From an uncultured Rhizobiaceae group bacterium (GTDB taxonomy: Bacteria; Pseudomonadota; Alphaproteobacteria; Rhizobiales; Rhizobiaceae): a DNA stretch of 64,000 nt. The notes under the pieces are model-generated. The model had not been told where the DNA came from and did no database searches. It saw nothing but the letters and a program-made list of their open reading frames with translations. The translations under genes and the position numbers were made by a program. This document shows, one piece after another, positions 28,654-38,000 of the stretch; position 1 is the first letter of the stretch, and each line of letters opens with the position of its first letter. Location of the stretch: contig CALIOE010000019.1 of assembly GCA_938044775.1 (NCBI GenBank), positions 18,317 to 82,316 on the forward strand, in the 5' to 3' direction.

Positions 28654-30063
28654 TTGGCTAAAAACCGCATCACCTTCATCTGCCAGAATTGTGGGGCGGT
28701 TCATCCCCGCTGGGAAGGACGTTGTGACTCCTGCGGTGAATGGAACACGCTTGCGGAGGAAAGCGAAGCCAGCGGCGTGGGCGCCGGCCCCGGCCGCAAG
28801 CAGCGCAAGGGGCGTGTTGTTCCGATGGAACTGCTGGATGGCGATACAAAGGACTCGCCCCGGGTTGAAACCAACGTCGCCGAGCTTGACCGCGTCACCG
28901 GCGGAGGATTTGTTCCCGGTTCTGCTCTGTTGCTGGGTGGCGATCCGGGAATCGGCAAGTCGACATTGTTGATGCAGGCATCGGCGGCACTTGCTCAGCG
29001 CGGACATGGTGTCGTGTATGTTTCGGGCGAGGAAGCCGTTGCACAGGTGCGATTGCGCGCGCAGCGTCTTGGTGTAGCCAGCCAGCCCGTGCAGCTGGTG
29101 GCAGAAACCAATGTGGAGAACATCGTCACCACACTTGAAGCAGGCAAGCCGCCTGCTCTGGTCGTTCTCGATTCCATCCAGACATTGTGGACAGACACTG
29201 TTGAAAGCGCACCGGGCACGGTGAGCCAGGTCAGGTCTTCTGCGCAGGCTATGATCCGTTACGCCAAGCAATCCGGCGCCACCATCGTACTGGTTGGACA
29301 CGTGACCAAGGATGGTCAGATCGCCGGCCCCCGGGTGGTGGAGCATATGGTGGATGCCGTGCTCTACTTTGAGGGTGAAGCCGGACACCATTTCCGCATC
29401 CTTCGGACGGTCAAAAACCGTTTTGGTCCAACCGACGAAATCGGCGTTTTTGAGATGTCCGACAAAGGCCTGCGACAAGTTTCCAACCCTTCGGAGCTAT
29501 TCCTTGGCGAACGGCACAAAGCTGCGCCGGGCGCCGCCGTTTTCGCAGGTATTGAAGGCCGTCGGCCGGTTCTGGTGGAGATACAGGCCCTCGTCGCTCA
29601 GTCATCGCTGGGCACACCACGGCGTGCTGTGGTCGGCTGGGATTCGTCGCGCCTTGCCATGATCCTTGCGGTGCTCGAGGCCCATTGCGGCGTCCGGCTC
29701 GGTGGTCACGACGTTTATCTCAACGTGGCAGGTGGATTTCGCATCAAGGAACCGGCTGCCGATCTCGCCGTAGCGGCGGCGCTCGTGTCATCGCTGGCCA
29801 ACAAGCCGCTGACTGAAAATTCGGTCTATTTCGGCGAAGTCAGCCTTTCTGGCCACCTGCGTCCGGTATCCCAGGCTGCGGGCCGCCTTAAAGAAGCCGG
29901 AAAGCTCGGCTTTGACCGCGCCACCTATGCCAAAGGCAGTGAAGTGGTTAAGGCACCGGGCCTCAAGCTCGATACCATAACCACTCTTGCTGATCTTGTG
30001 GTTGAACTGATCTCTGGCGCTGCTGAACCCTTGCGGGACGATGCCGATGCTGGCAAAGAGTAG
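28654..30063 (+). CDS. radA: DNA repair protein RadA
   Basis: 469 residues. RadA is a RecA-related helicase that extends branches in homologous recombination. It has the N-terminal zinc finger (CQNCGAVHPRWEGRCDSCGEW, four Cys), Walker A GGDPGIGKSTL, the RadA-specific KNRFG motif (VKNRFGPTDEIGVFEM) and a C-terminal Lon-like domain (HDVYLNVAGGFRIKEPAADL). The start is TTG at 28654; the residues after it match the family N-terminus and no ATG lies nearby. Confidence 0.95.
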   Translation: MAKNRITFICQNCGAVHPRWEGRCDSCGEWNTLAEESEASGVGAGPGRKQRKGRVVPMELLDGDTKDSPRVETNVAELDRVTGGGFVPGSALLLGGDPGIGKSTLLMQASAALAQRGHGVVYVSGEEAVAQVRLRAQRLGVASQPVQLVAETNVENIVTTLEAGKPPALVVLDSIQTLWTDTVESAPGTVSQVRSSAQAMIRYAKQSGATIVLVGHVTKDGQIAGPRVVEHMVDAVLYFEGEAGHHFRILRTVKNRFGPTDEIGVFEMSDKGLRQVSNPSELFLGERHKAAPGAAVFAGIEGRRPVLVEIQALVAQSSLGTPRRAVVGWDSSRLAMILAVLEAHCGVRLGGHDVYLNVAGGFRIKEPAADLAVAAALVSSLANKPLTENSVYFGEVSLSGHLRPVSQAAGRLKEAGKLGFDRATYAKGSEVVKAPGLKLDTITTLADLVVELISGAAEPLRDDADAGKE

Positions 30064-30090
30064 CGCGAAATCGACGGATTAAGAGCTCCC

Positions 30091-30663
30091 ATGGCTATCA
30101 CCCTTCTAGACGGCATTTTGCTGGTCATCATGCTGATTTCAGCTCTCCTTGCCATGATCCGGGGATTCTCGCGTGAAGTCCTGTCGATTGTTTCATGGGT
30201 GATTGCTGCCGCTGCAGCGCTTTATCTCTACAAGATGCTTTCGCCAACCGTCATGAATCTCGTCGGCGACATCATCAACAAGAGCCAGATCGTCGCCGAC
30301 ATTATATCAGCCGCATCGATCTTTTTGGTCGTTCTCATAATTGTCAGCTACCTGACCATGCTTCTGGCCGACTACATCGTTGACAGCCGGATCGGGGTCC
30401 TGGATCGAACCCTGGGATTCATCTTTGGTGCCGCGCGCGGCGGGCTACTGGTCGTTGTGGCACTGATGGGATTCCTTGGCCTGGCCAATGACAACGTGCC
30501 GAAATGGGTGGAAGAAGCCAAATCAAAGCCGATGCTGGTGTCAATTGGCACTGGAATTGTGGATGCTTTGCCGGAAAACCTGTTGCAGTCGATCACAAAT
30601 GCTATTGGCAATCAGGGTGACGAGAAAAAGGAAGGCGAATCCGAAGGCGAACAGAAGACCTGA
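30091..30663 (+). CDS. cvpA: CvpA family membrane protein
   Basis: 190 residues with four membrane segments. The pattern LLDGILLVIMLISALLAMIRGFSREVLSI is the family hallmark. In E. coli CvpA affects colicin V production and envelope stress tolerance; its molecular role is not settled. It lies 27 bases after radA and 48 before purF, and the cvpA-purF pairing is widespread. The charged C-terminal tail (EKKEGESEGEQKT) is not conserved. Confidence 0.9.
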   Translation: MAITLLDGILLVIMLISALLAMIRGFSREVLSIVSWVIAAAAALYLYKMLSPTVMNLVGDIINKSQIVADIISAASIFLVVLIIVSYLTMLLADYIVDSRIGVLDRTLGFIFGAARGGLLVVVALMGFLGLANDNVPKWVEEAKSKPMLVSIGTGIVDALPENLLQSITNAIGNQGDEKKEGESEGEQKT

Positions 30664-30711
30664 TCCTTCTGACAGCGCGACGATCTCGCATTTCCATCTG
30701 GAGACAAGGCC

Positions 30712-32163
30712 ATGGATGCCGACAAGTTCCACGAAGAATGCGGTGTGTTTGGCATTTACGGCCACAACGACGCCGCAGCAATGACCACACTTGGCCTGCA
30801 CGCGCTTCAGCACCGCGGTCAGGAGGCAGCCGGCATAGTTACCTACGACGGCTCAATTTTTCACGCAGAACGGCATGTTGGGCTGATTGGTGACAGTTTC
30901 ACCAAACCGAGCGTTTTGGCGCGCCTGCCCGGCAAACATGCCATCGGGCACAATCGCTATTCAACAACCGGTGGCGAGGGGATGCGCAATGTCCAGCCAT
31001 TCTATGCCGACTTTGCCGGCGGAGGTTTCGGTGTCGCCCATAACGGCAACATCACAAATGCCAGCGCCATCCGCGACCAGCTCCAGAAGCGTGGGGCAAT
31101 ATTCCAGTCCACTTCCGATACCGAAGTCATCCTGCATCTGATCGCAATGAGCGCCGAGGTTCGGCTGGTCGAAAAACTGACAGATGCGATGAAACAACTG
31201 GAAGGCGCGTTCTCGCTCGTTGCGCTTTCCAGCAAGCGGCTTGTGGGTTGCCGCGATGCTCTTGGCGTTCGCCCATTGGTTCTGGGCGACATTGACGGAT
31301 CCTACGTTCTGGCCTCAGAAACCTGCGCGCTTGACATTATCGGTGCCCGCTATGTGCGTGATATCAAACCCGGCGAGATGGTAATCATCAATGACCACGG
31401 CGTTGAAAGTCATTTCCCGTTTGAACCGCAGAAGTCGCGCTTTTGCGTCTTCGAATATGTCTATTTCGCCCGGCCGGACTCCTCTGTCCAGGGCGAAAGC
31501 GTTTATGAGGTGCGCAAACGCATCGGCGAAGAACTCGCCCGCGAACAGGAGGTGGATGCCGATCTGGTGGTGCCGGTTCCCGATTCCGGCACACCCGCGG
31601 CCATCGGCTTTGCTCAGGAGGCAAACCTGCCGTTTGAATTGGGCATTATCCGCAATCACTATGTCGGCCGCACGTTTATTGCCCCGTCCGACAACATTCG
31701 CCACATGGGCGTCAAACTGAAGCACAATGCCAACCGCAAGATGATCGAAGGGAAACGCGTTGTACTGGTCGACGATTCCATTGTTCGCGGGACCACAAGT
31801 CAGAAGATCGTTGCCATGGTAAGGGACGCGGGCGCCAAAGAAGTGCATATGCGCATTGCATCGCCCCCCACTGTTTCGGGTTGTTTCTATGGCGTCGACA
31901 CGCCGGAAAAACAGAAACTCCTGGCCTCGCGCATGTCGATTGAGGAGATGGCCGATTTTATCAAGGTCGACTCACTCGCTTTTATCACCGTGGACGGTCT
32001 GTATCGTGCCGCAGGCGAAGCAGCCCGTGACGGGGAATCCCCGCAATTCTGCGACGCGTGTTTCACCGGCGAGTACCCCACGCGACTGACTGATCGCGAG
32101 GGAATCGAGCTCTCCCCCGACGACAATGTCCGCCCAATCTCATTGTTGTCCGGCGGGCGTTGA
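30712..32163 (+). CDS. purF: Amidophosphoribosyltransferase PurF
   Basis: 483 residues. It makes 5-phosphoribosylamine from PRPP and glutamine, the first step of purine synthesis. A nine-residue propeptide precedes the nucleophile Cys10 (EECGVFGIYGH). The PRPP-binding loop is VVLVDDSIVRGTTS. Cysteines in FCVFEYVYFARPDS, SGCFYGVD and FCDACFTGEYPT match the four ligands of the [4Fe-4S] cluster in the Bacillus-type enzyme, so this is the oxygen-sensitive Fe-S form. The SDR gene follows after three bases. Confidence 0.97.
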   Translation: MDADKFHEECGVFGIYGHNDAAAMTTLGLHALQHRGQEAAGIVTYDGSIFHAERHVGLIGDSFTKPSVLARLPGKHAIGHNRYSTTGGEGMRNVQPFYADFAGGGFGVAHNGNITNASAIRDQLQKRGAIFQSTSDTEVILHLIAMSAEVRLVEKLTDAMKQLEGAFSLVALSSKRLVGCRDALGVRPLVLGDIDGSYVLASETCALDIIGARYVRDIKPGEMVIINDHGVESHFPFEPQKSRFCVFEYVYFARPDSSVQGESVYEVRKRIGEELAREQEVDADLVVPVPDSGTPAAIGFAQEANLPFELGIIRNHYVGRTFIAPSDNIRHMGVKLKHNANRKMIEGKRVVLVDDSIVRGTTSQKIVAMVRDAGAKEVHMRIASPPTVSGCFYGVDTPEKQKLLASRMSIEEMADFIKVDSLAFITVDGLYRAAGEAARDGESPQFCDACFTGEYPTRLTDREGIELSPDDNVRPISLLSGGR

Positions 32164-32166
32164 AGC

Positions 32167-32901
32167 GTGAGCGAAACCGACAAGCCTCTTGACGGGCGCA
32201 TCGCGCTCGTCACCGGCGCTTCGCGGGGCATCGGCTATCAGGCCGCACTCGGCTTCGCACGTGCCGGAGCACATGTGGTTGCATTGGCACGAACAGTGGG
32301 CGGCCTTGAAGAACTCGACGACGCGATAGGGGATGCCGGCGGAACAGCCACTCTCGTACCGCTGGATTTGAAGGATTTCGACGCCATTGACAGGCTCGGC
32401 GCCAGCCTCAACGAACGCTATGGCAGGCTCGACGTGCTGCTGGGAAACGCAGCGATACTGGGCCTACCGGGTCCGGTTGGCCACATGCAGCCAGACGGCT
32501 TTGAAAATCTGCTGGCAGTCAATGTGACGGCCAACTGGCGCCTTATACGGTCTCTGGATCCGTTGTTACAGGCCTCCGATGCCGGTCGTGCGCTGTTCTT
32601 AACGTCCGGAGCGCCTGTGGGGTGCAAGCCCTTCATCGGCCCTTATTCCGCCTCCAAAGCCGCCCTGGAAGCGCTGGTTCGCACCTATGCGCACGAAAAC
32701 AATAAAAGCCGCCTATGCGCCAACCTGATTGATCCCGGCGTGTTGCGCACCAAGATGAGAGCGCAATACATGCCGGGCGAAGATCCCGAAACTCTCACTC
32801 CTGCGTCTGCCATCGTCGATACCCTGGTGGAACTCGTGGGACCATCGACCACCGAAAACGGCAGGATCTATGACTTTCCGGAGCGTCAATGGCGTGAGTA
32901 A
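32167..32901 (+). CDS. SDR family oxidoreductase
   Basis: 244 residues. Rossmann glycine motif VTGASRGIGYQAA, NAAIL segment, catalytic Ser (LFLTSGAP) and Tyr-Lys (YSASKAALEAL) are all intact, so it should be an active NAD(P)-dependent reductase. The start is GTG at 32167, three bases after purF. Substrate unknown; the purF-SDR linkage is common in rhizobia, but I know of no functional tie to purine synthesis. Confidence 0.88.
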   Translation: MSETDKPLDGRIALVTGASRGIGYQAALGFARAGAHVVALARTVGGLEELDDAIGDAGGTATLVPLDLKDFDAIDRLGASLNERYGRLDVLLGNAAILGLPGPVGHMQPDGFENLLAVNVTANWRLIRSLDPLLQASDAGRALFLTSGAPVGCKPFIGPYSASKAALEALVRTYAHENNKSRLCANLIDPGVLRTKMRAQYMPGEDPETLTPASAIVDTLVELVGPSTTENGRIYDFPERQWRE

Positions 32902-32991
32902 TCCGGGGCGTGGATAACCTGCCCCTTTCAGCATCTGTTAACCGCAATCCCGCATGATCGAACGCAAACTTGAAACGCGCTGGTGCAGGCA

Positions 32992-33162
32992 ATGGATACC
33001 GATTCTCCCCCAAAATCGAAGCCGGACCAGAAAAGCAAGGCTCAGGACGCCGATGAGCGCTTTCTGGCTGATATGAGCGACAGACTGCAACGTTTACGCA
33101 GTCTCATGGGTAAATCAGGACGCAAAAAACCCACGCCCAAGGGCGGTTCACGGGCAGCCTAG
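32992..33162 (+). CDS. Small basic hypothetical protein (56 aa)
   Basis: An open frame ATG 32992 to TAG 33162 in the gap between the SDR and padR genes. The product is hydrophilic: an N-terminal Lys/Asp-rich stretch, a short amphipathic helix (DERFLADMSDRLQRLRSLMG) and a basic Gly/Ser tail. There is no recognisable family. Support is the helix with regular Leu/Arg spacing and the absence of any other feature. The ribosome site (GGTGCAGG) is weak. It could be a conserved small protein or a chance frame. Confidence 0.45.
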   Translation: MDTDSPPKSKPDQKSKAQDADERFLADMSDRLQRLRSLMGKSGRKKPTPKGGSRAA

Positions 33163-33227
33163 AGGTAAATGAATTGCCTGTGCGTCAATTTGCACTGGTG
33201 AATTTCGCAATTTTTTCATATTCTCGT

Positions 33228-33256
33228 TTGATATATGCGCATCGAGCACATATATG
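33228..33256 (+). promoter_or_regulatory. padR promoter with overlapping inverted repeat (probable PadR operator)
   Basis: TTGATA (33228-33233), 17-base spacer, TATATG (33251-33256): a near-consensus promoter 53 bases upstream of padR. The inverted repeat ATATATG (33231-33237) / CATATAT (33249-33255) covers both the -35 and the -10, where a repressor would block polymerase. PadR-family operators are often short AT-rich inverted repeats of this kind. Confidence 0.6.
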
Positions 33257-33308
33257 GTCGTGATATTCGCGCCGACCATGCAGTCAAAAAGCACGGGGAT
33301 TTGTCGAA

Positions 33309-33866
33309 ATGAACGTACGGACGCTATGTCTCGCAATTCTGAATGCCGGCGACAGCACTGGCTATGAGATACGCAAACTGGTGACTGACGGCTATTTCAG
33401 CCATTTTGTCGACGCCAGTTACGGCTCTATCTACCCCGCCCTGAACCGGCTCGAAACTGAAGGCCTGGTGACCTCGCGTGAAGAACTGCAGGCCGGAAAG
33501 CCGGCCCGAAAGGTCTACTCGATCGCCGACGAAGGCCGGGAAGCCTTTGTTGACGCGCTTTCCACCCCTGCCCGCAAAGACAACTTCAAGAGCGAATTTC
33601 TGCTGCTCGCGATGTGTGCGGAGCTCATGAAACCTGCCCATCTGACCCGTGCCATCGACGCGCAGATCGAATATCTTAAGGGGGAACTTGAGATTATCGA
33701 CGCCGCCGTGGAGGAGACTGACATGCTGGGTGGCGACTGGGTGGCCAATTACGGCCGGGCCTGTCTTCAATCCGGGTTGAATTATATTACCGAAAACCGC
33801 AGCGAGCTGGAGGCCCTGGCAGGCCTTGGGAGAGCAGCTCGTTCCGACGTCATTGCAGCCGAATAA
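33309..33866 (+). CDS. PadR family transcriptional regulator
   Basis: 185 residues. The winged helix is at residues about 5-75: LCLAILNAGDSTGYEIRKL, then YGSIYPALNRLETEGLV and the wing KPARKVYSI. A C-terminal helical dimerisation domain follows (PadR C-terminal type, rich in long helices to residue 185). Ribosome site GGGGA lies nine bases before the ATG. It is 20 bases upstream of the RND adaptor gene, so it most likely represses its own promoter and the efflux genes, with a pump substrate as inducer. Confidence 0.85.
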   Translation: MNVRTLCLAILNAGDSTGYEIRKLVTDGYFSHFVDASYGSIYPALNRLETEGLVTSREELQAGKPARKVYSIADEGREAFVDALSTPARKDNFKSEFLLLAMCAELMKPAHLTRAIDAQIEYLKGELEIIDAAVEETDMLGGDWVANYGRACLQSGLNYITENRSELEALAGLGRAARSDVIAAE

Positions 33867-33886
33867 GTAGTTAGGAACCGCTCCCC

Positions 33887-35035
33887 ATGTCCTTGCGTGG
33901 ATCTCATCTCGTTGCTCTCCTCATCGCCGCCGCAATCGGTGGATGGATGCTGACAGGGAACATTATTCGGGGCGGCCAGGCTGACCCCAATGCCGAAACA
34001 ATCGTTGAGCGCGAGAAAAAGCGTGCCAGCGAGGCGTTTCGCGTTCGCGTAGCGCGGCTCAACATCAGTGAGCGCAACAACAGCCTGGCAATTCGAGGCC
34101 GAACACAGGCTGATGCTATCGTCAGTGTCAGGGCCGAGACCGGCGGCACTGTTGAACAGCGTCCCGTGTTCAAGGGACAGACCGTCAAACCGGGCGACCT
34201 GTTATGTGTCATCGACAAGGGCATTCGCACGACCCAGCTCAATCAGGCCAATGCGCAACTGGCGCAGGCCAGGGCCGACTATGAGGCCAACGAAGATCTC
34301 GTGGAGCGGGGTTTTGCCACAAGATCGAAACTGCGCGAAATGCGGACGGCTCTCGACGTGGCGAAAGCGGCAGTTGCCACCGCCGAACAGGACATGACCC
34401 GCACTGAAGTTCGTGCGACAGTTGCTGGCACGGTTCAGGAACCGCTTGCGGAGGTTGGCGACAATCTGACCCCTTCAGGCGTTTGCGCCACGCTTCTGGA
34501 CAGCGACCCCATGCTGTTCTCGGGCCAGGTGGCCGAGCGCAATGTCAGCGATCTGAAAGTCGACATGGAGGCCGATGTTTCTTTGATCTCCGGAGAGCGG
34601 GTCAAGGGCAAAATCCGCTACATCTCGCCGGTGGCAGATGCAAACACGCGCACCTTCAATATTGAGATTGAACTCCCCAATCGCGACGGCGGCCTGCGCG
34701 ATGGCATGACCGCCTCGGCCACCATCGACCTTGCGCCGACGAAAGCCTTCAAGGTCGACCCGAACTGGCTCACATTGGACGACGACGGACAGGTCGGTGT
34801 TCGCGTGGTTCAGGACGACAAAACCGTGGCATTCAAGCCGGTCAAAATCCTCGCCCAGGAAGCTGACGCCATGTGGGTAACTGGTCTGGAAGACGGGCTC
34901 AACGTCATCACACTGGGTCAGAATTTCATTGCTGCCGGCGAGAAGGTCGAACCCGTAAGCGAAGCGGAAATGAAACGCGAGCAATCTGCGTCATCTACAA
35001 ATGACGGACCTGCGGTCAAGTCGGAGACCAACTGA
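33887..35035 (+). CDS. RND efflux periplasmic adaptor subunit
   Basis: 382 residues of the HlyD/AcrA membrane-fusion family. An N-terminal membrane anchor or signal (LVALLIAAAIGGWMLTGNII) is followed by the lipoyl half-domains (TGGTVEQRPVFKGQTVKPGDLL, then TEVRATVAGTV), an alpha-helical hairpin (LNQANAQLAQARADYEANEDL) and beta-barrel segments. It joins the inner-membrane pump to an outer-membrane channel; no TolC-type gene is in the window. The stop overlaps the pump gene by one base. Confidence 0.88.
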   Translation: MSLRGSHLVALLIAAAIGGWMLTGNIIRGGQADPNAETIVEREKKRASEAFRVRVARLNISERNNSLAIRGRTQADAIVSVRAETGGTVEQRPVFKGQTVKPGDLLCVIDKGIRTTQLNQANAQLAQARADYEANEDLVERGFATRSKLREMRTALDVAKAAVATAEQDMTRTEVRATVAGTVQEPLAEVGDNLTPSGVCATLLDSDPMLFSGQVAERNVSDLKVDMEADVSLISGERVKGKIRYISPVADANTRTFNIEIELPNRDGGLRDGMTASATIDLAPTKAFKVDPNWLTLDDDGQVGVRVVQDDKTVAFKPVKILAQEADAMWVTGLEDGLNVITLGQNFIAAGEKVEPVSEAEMKREQSASSTNDGPAVKSETN

Positions 35036-38000
35036 TGACAAGTGCACTCGCTGTAATCCTCAGCCGCCCCAAAACGGTTCTGACAATGATGCTGGTGATG
35101 ATCATCGCCGGCGTCATATCCTATATCAACATCCCCAAAGAGGCGAACCCGGACATTGATGTTCCGGTCTACATCATCTCCATCAATCAGCAGGGGATAT
35201 CGCCGGGCGATGCCGAGACGCTGCTTGTTCGGCCCATGGAAACAAAACTGCGTGGCCTTGACGGGCTGAAGGAACTGACGGCGATCGCGGCGCAAAACTC
35301 CGCAACGATCGTGCTCGAGTTCAATATTGAGACCGAAAAAGACAAGGTTCTCGCAGATATTCGCGACAAAGTGGATCAGGCCAAGGCCGACCTGCCGGAT
35401 GACGCCAATGAACCAGTGGTCAACGAGACCAACTTTGCCCTCCAACCCACGCTCATCGTCACACTTTCCGGACAGGTTCCTGAACGGGCACTCTACGGCT
35501 ATGCACGGCGTCTGAAGGACGAAATCGAGTCTGTAAACACGGTTCGCGAGGCCACATTGGCCGGCAATCGTGAAGAGATGCTGGAGGTCGTGCTCGATCT
35601 CGAACGGCTGGAATCTTACAACATCACGCAGAGTGAGTTGCTGAACGCGCTGTCGCAGAACAACCAGCTGATCGCAGCGGGCTTCATCGACAACGGCAAA
35701 GGCCGTTTCAACCTCAAGGTTCCGGGCCTGGTTGAAACAGCACTTGATGTCTATTCAATACCGATCAAGCAGAACGGAGAGGCCGTCGTTACTCTGGGCG
35801 ATGTCTCGGAAATCCGCAGGACGTTTAAAGATCCGTCGAGCTACACGCGCGTGAACGGTCAACCCGCTATCGCCCTGCAGGTGGTCAAGCGCATCGGCAC
35901 CAACATTATCGAGAACAATATCGCTGTTCGGGAGGTCGTTGCGAACTTCTCTAAGGACTGGCCGTCGACGATCAAGATCAACTACATGCTCGACCAATCG
36001 AGCTTTATCGGTGAAGTTCAAAGCTCCCTGATGTCATCAATCATGACGGCGATCTCGCTTGTTCTGATCGTCGTTGTTGCATCGCTTGGGCTCCGTTCCG
36101 GCCTGCTGGTCGGTCTGTCTGTCCCGATATCCTTTACTGTCGGCTTCCTGATCCTTTCAGGCGCGGGTCTGACGGTGAACATGATGGTGCTCTTTGGTAT
36201 GGTGCTGACGGTGGGCATGCTTGTCGACGGTGCCATTGTGGTGACGGAATATGCCGATCGCAAACTGGCCGAAGGAATGGCGCCGGGTGAAGCTTACACG
36301 CGCGCTGCGCAACTGATGTTCTGGCCAGTTGTTTCGTCCACGGCGACAACGCTGGCCGCGTTTCTGCCGTTGCTGCTCTGGCCGGGCGTTCCCGGCGAGT
36401 TCATGTCGTACCTCCCGATCATGGTCATCATCGTGCTCAGCGCTTCATTGATGACGGCGCTGATATTCCTGCCGACTGCCGGCGCATTGACGGGGCGCAT
36501 TTCACAGTGGGTTGGTAAGCGGGCGTCGTGGTTTATCACGCCGCTTTTGGCCGCCTTCATCGTCGGTGTTCTCGGATTCCTGCTAAGTCAGGCTGCGATC
36601 TCCCGTCTTGTGGGGTTCGGCCTTGATGACGCAGTGCGAATTGCCGGCGACGCCGCCGGACAACCGGAAGCAGGAAGCCTTCTGGTTTCAGCCATCGCTG
36701 CAATTTTGGGCCTCGCCCTCGCCTTCGCGATCTTTCCGCTGGTCGCGAGATTTACCCGCTGGCGCGCAGCCAAGGCTCCACAGGAAGATCCGATCACATT
36801 GATGTTCACGTCGCGCAAGGCACTGGACATCAAGAAGGTGCCCGGATTCATGGGCGGTTATTTGCGGATCCTCAAGGGCCTGTCCGGTAATATCGTTGGC
36901 AACGTCGTGGTGATAGGCGCTGTAGTCGGCGCCGCATTCCTGATTTTCGGCGCCTTTGCAAACAACAATAGCGGCGTAGAGTTCTTTGTTGACGAAGAGC
37001 CGGATGTTGCCATCGTCCTGGTATCAGCACGCGGAAATCTCGCTGCTTCGCAGATCAGAGACATTGTCGGCGAGGTTGAGGCCGCTGTGCTGACTGTTCC
37101 TGGCGTGGAAAACTCTGTGATGACCGCGTCGGCAACCGGGACCGGCCAGGGTGGACCACTTGGCGGCGTACAGGACAAACCCGCCGACGTGGTCGGGGAG
37201 TTACAGGTCGAACTGGCAAACTTCTGCTGCCGCCGCTTTGCCGTAGAAATCTTCAAGGAGATCGAAGAAAAAACCGCTGGTATCCCGGGAATCAAGGTCG
37301 AAATCCGCAAAGTTGAAGGCGGACCGCCTACCGGCAAGGACCTCAGACTTCAGGTCAAATCGTCCAACTATGAAGAAATGGCCAGGGCCATCGCGCGTGT
37401 ACGCAGCAAAGTGGACACGATGACCGGGCTTAAGGACGTTGAAGACGGACGTCCCCTGCCCGGCATCGAATGGGAATTGACGGTCAACCGAGAGGAAGCC
37501 GGCCGTTACAATGCGGGTATCGCTGCGATTGGAGCGATGGTTCAACTGGTGACCAACGGTGTGGAGATCGGCAAATACCGTCCAAATGATTCCGAAGACG
37601 AACTTGATATCCGGGTTCGGCTGCCAAAGGAGGAGCGGACGTTTGCCACACTTGATCAGCTGAAACTTCCGACTCCAAGCGGTCAGGTGCCACTGGCGAA
37701 CTTCGTGACGCGGGCGCCCAAGCCCAAGATTGGTTCGATTACCCGCAAAGACGGCCTCTACTCGATGGAGGTCAAGGCCAACCTGATCGATGGTCACGCC
37801 GAGAACGGCAAGGCCATCACACCGGATGACAAGGTTGCGGAGCTGCAAAAATGGCTCGACAGTGAGACCTGGCCTGCCGCAGTTCAGCTGGCGTTCCGCG
37901 GTGCCGACGAGGAACAGAAGGAATCCGGCGAGTTCCTGATGCGGGCGGCGGGTATCGCCCTCTTCCTGATGTTCATCATCCTGGTGACTCAGTTCAATTC

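Noticed and set aside
33172..33210. AATTGC / GCAATTTTTT as an intrinsic terminator after the small ORF
   Set aside because: Six-base AT-rich stem with a loop of more than 20 bases; too unstable to support.
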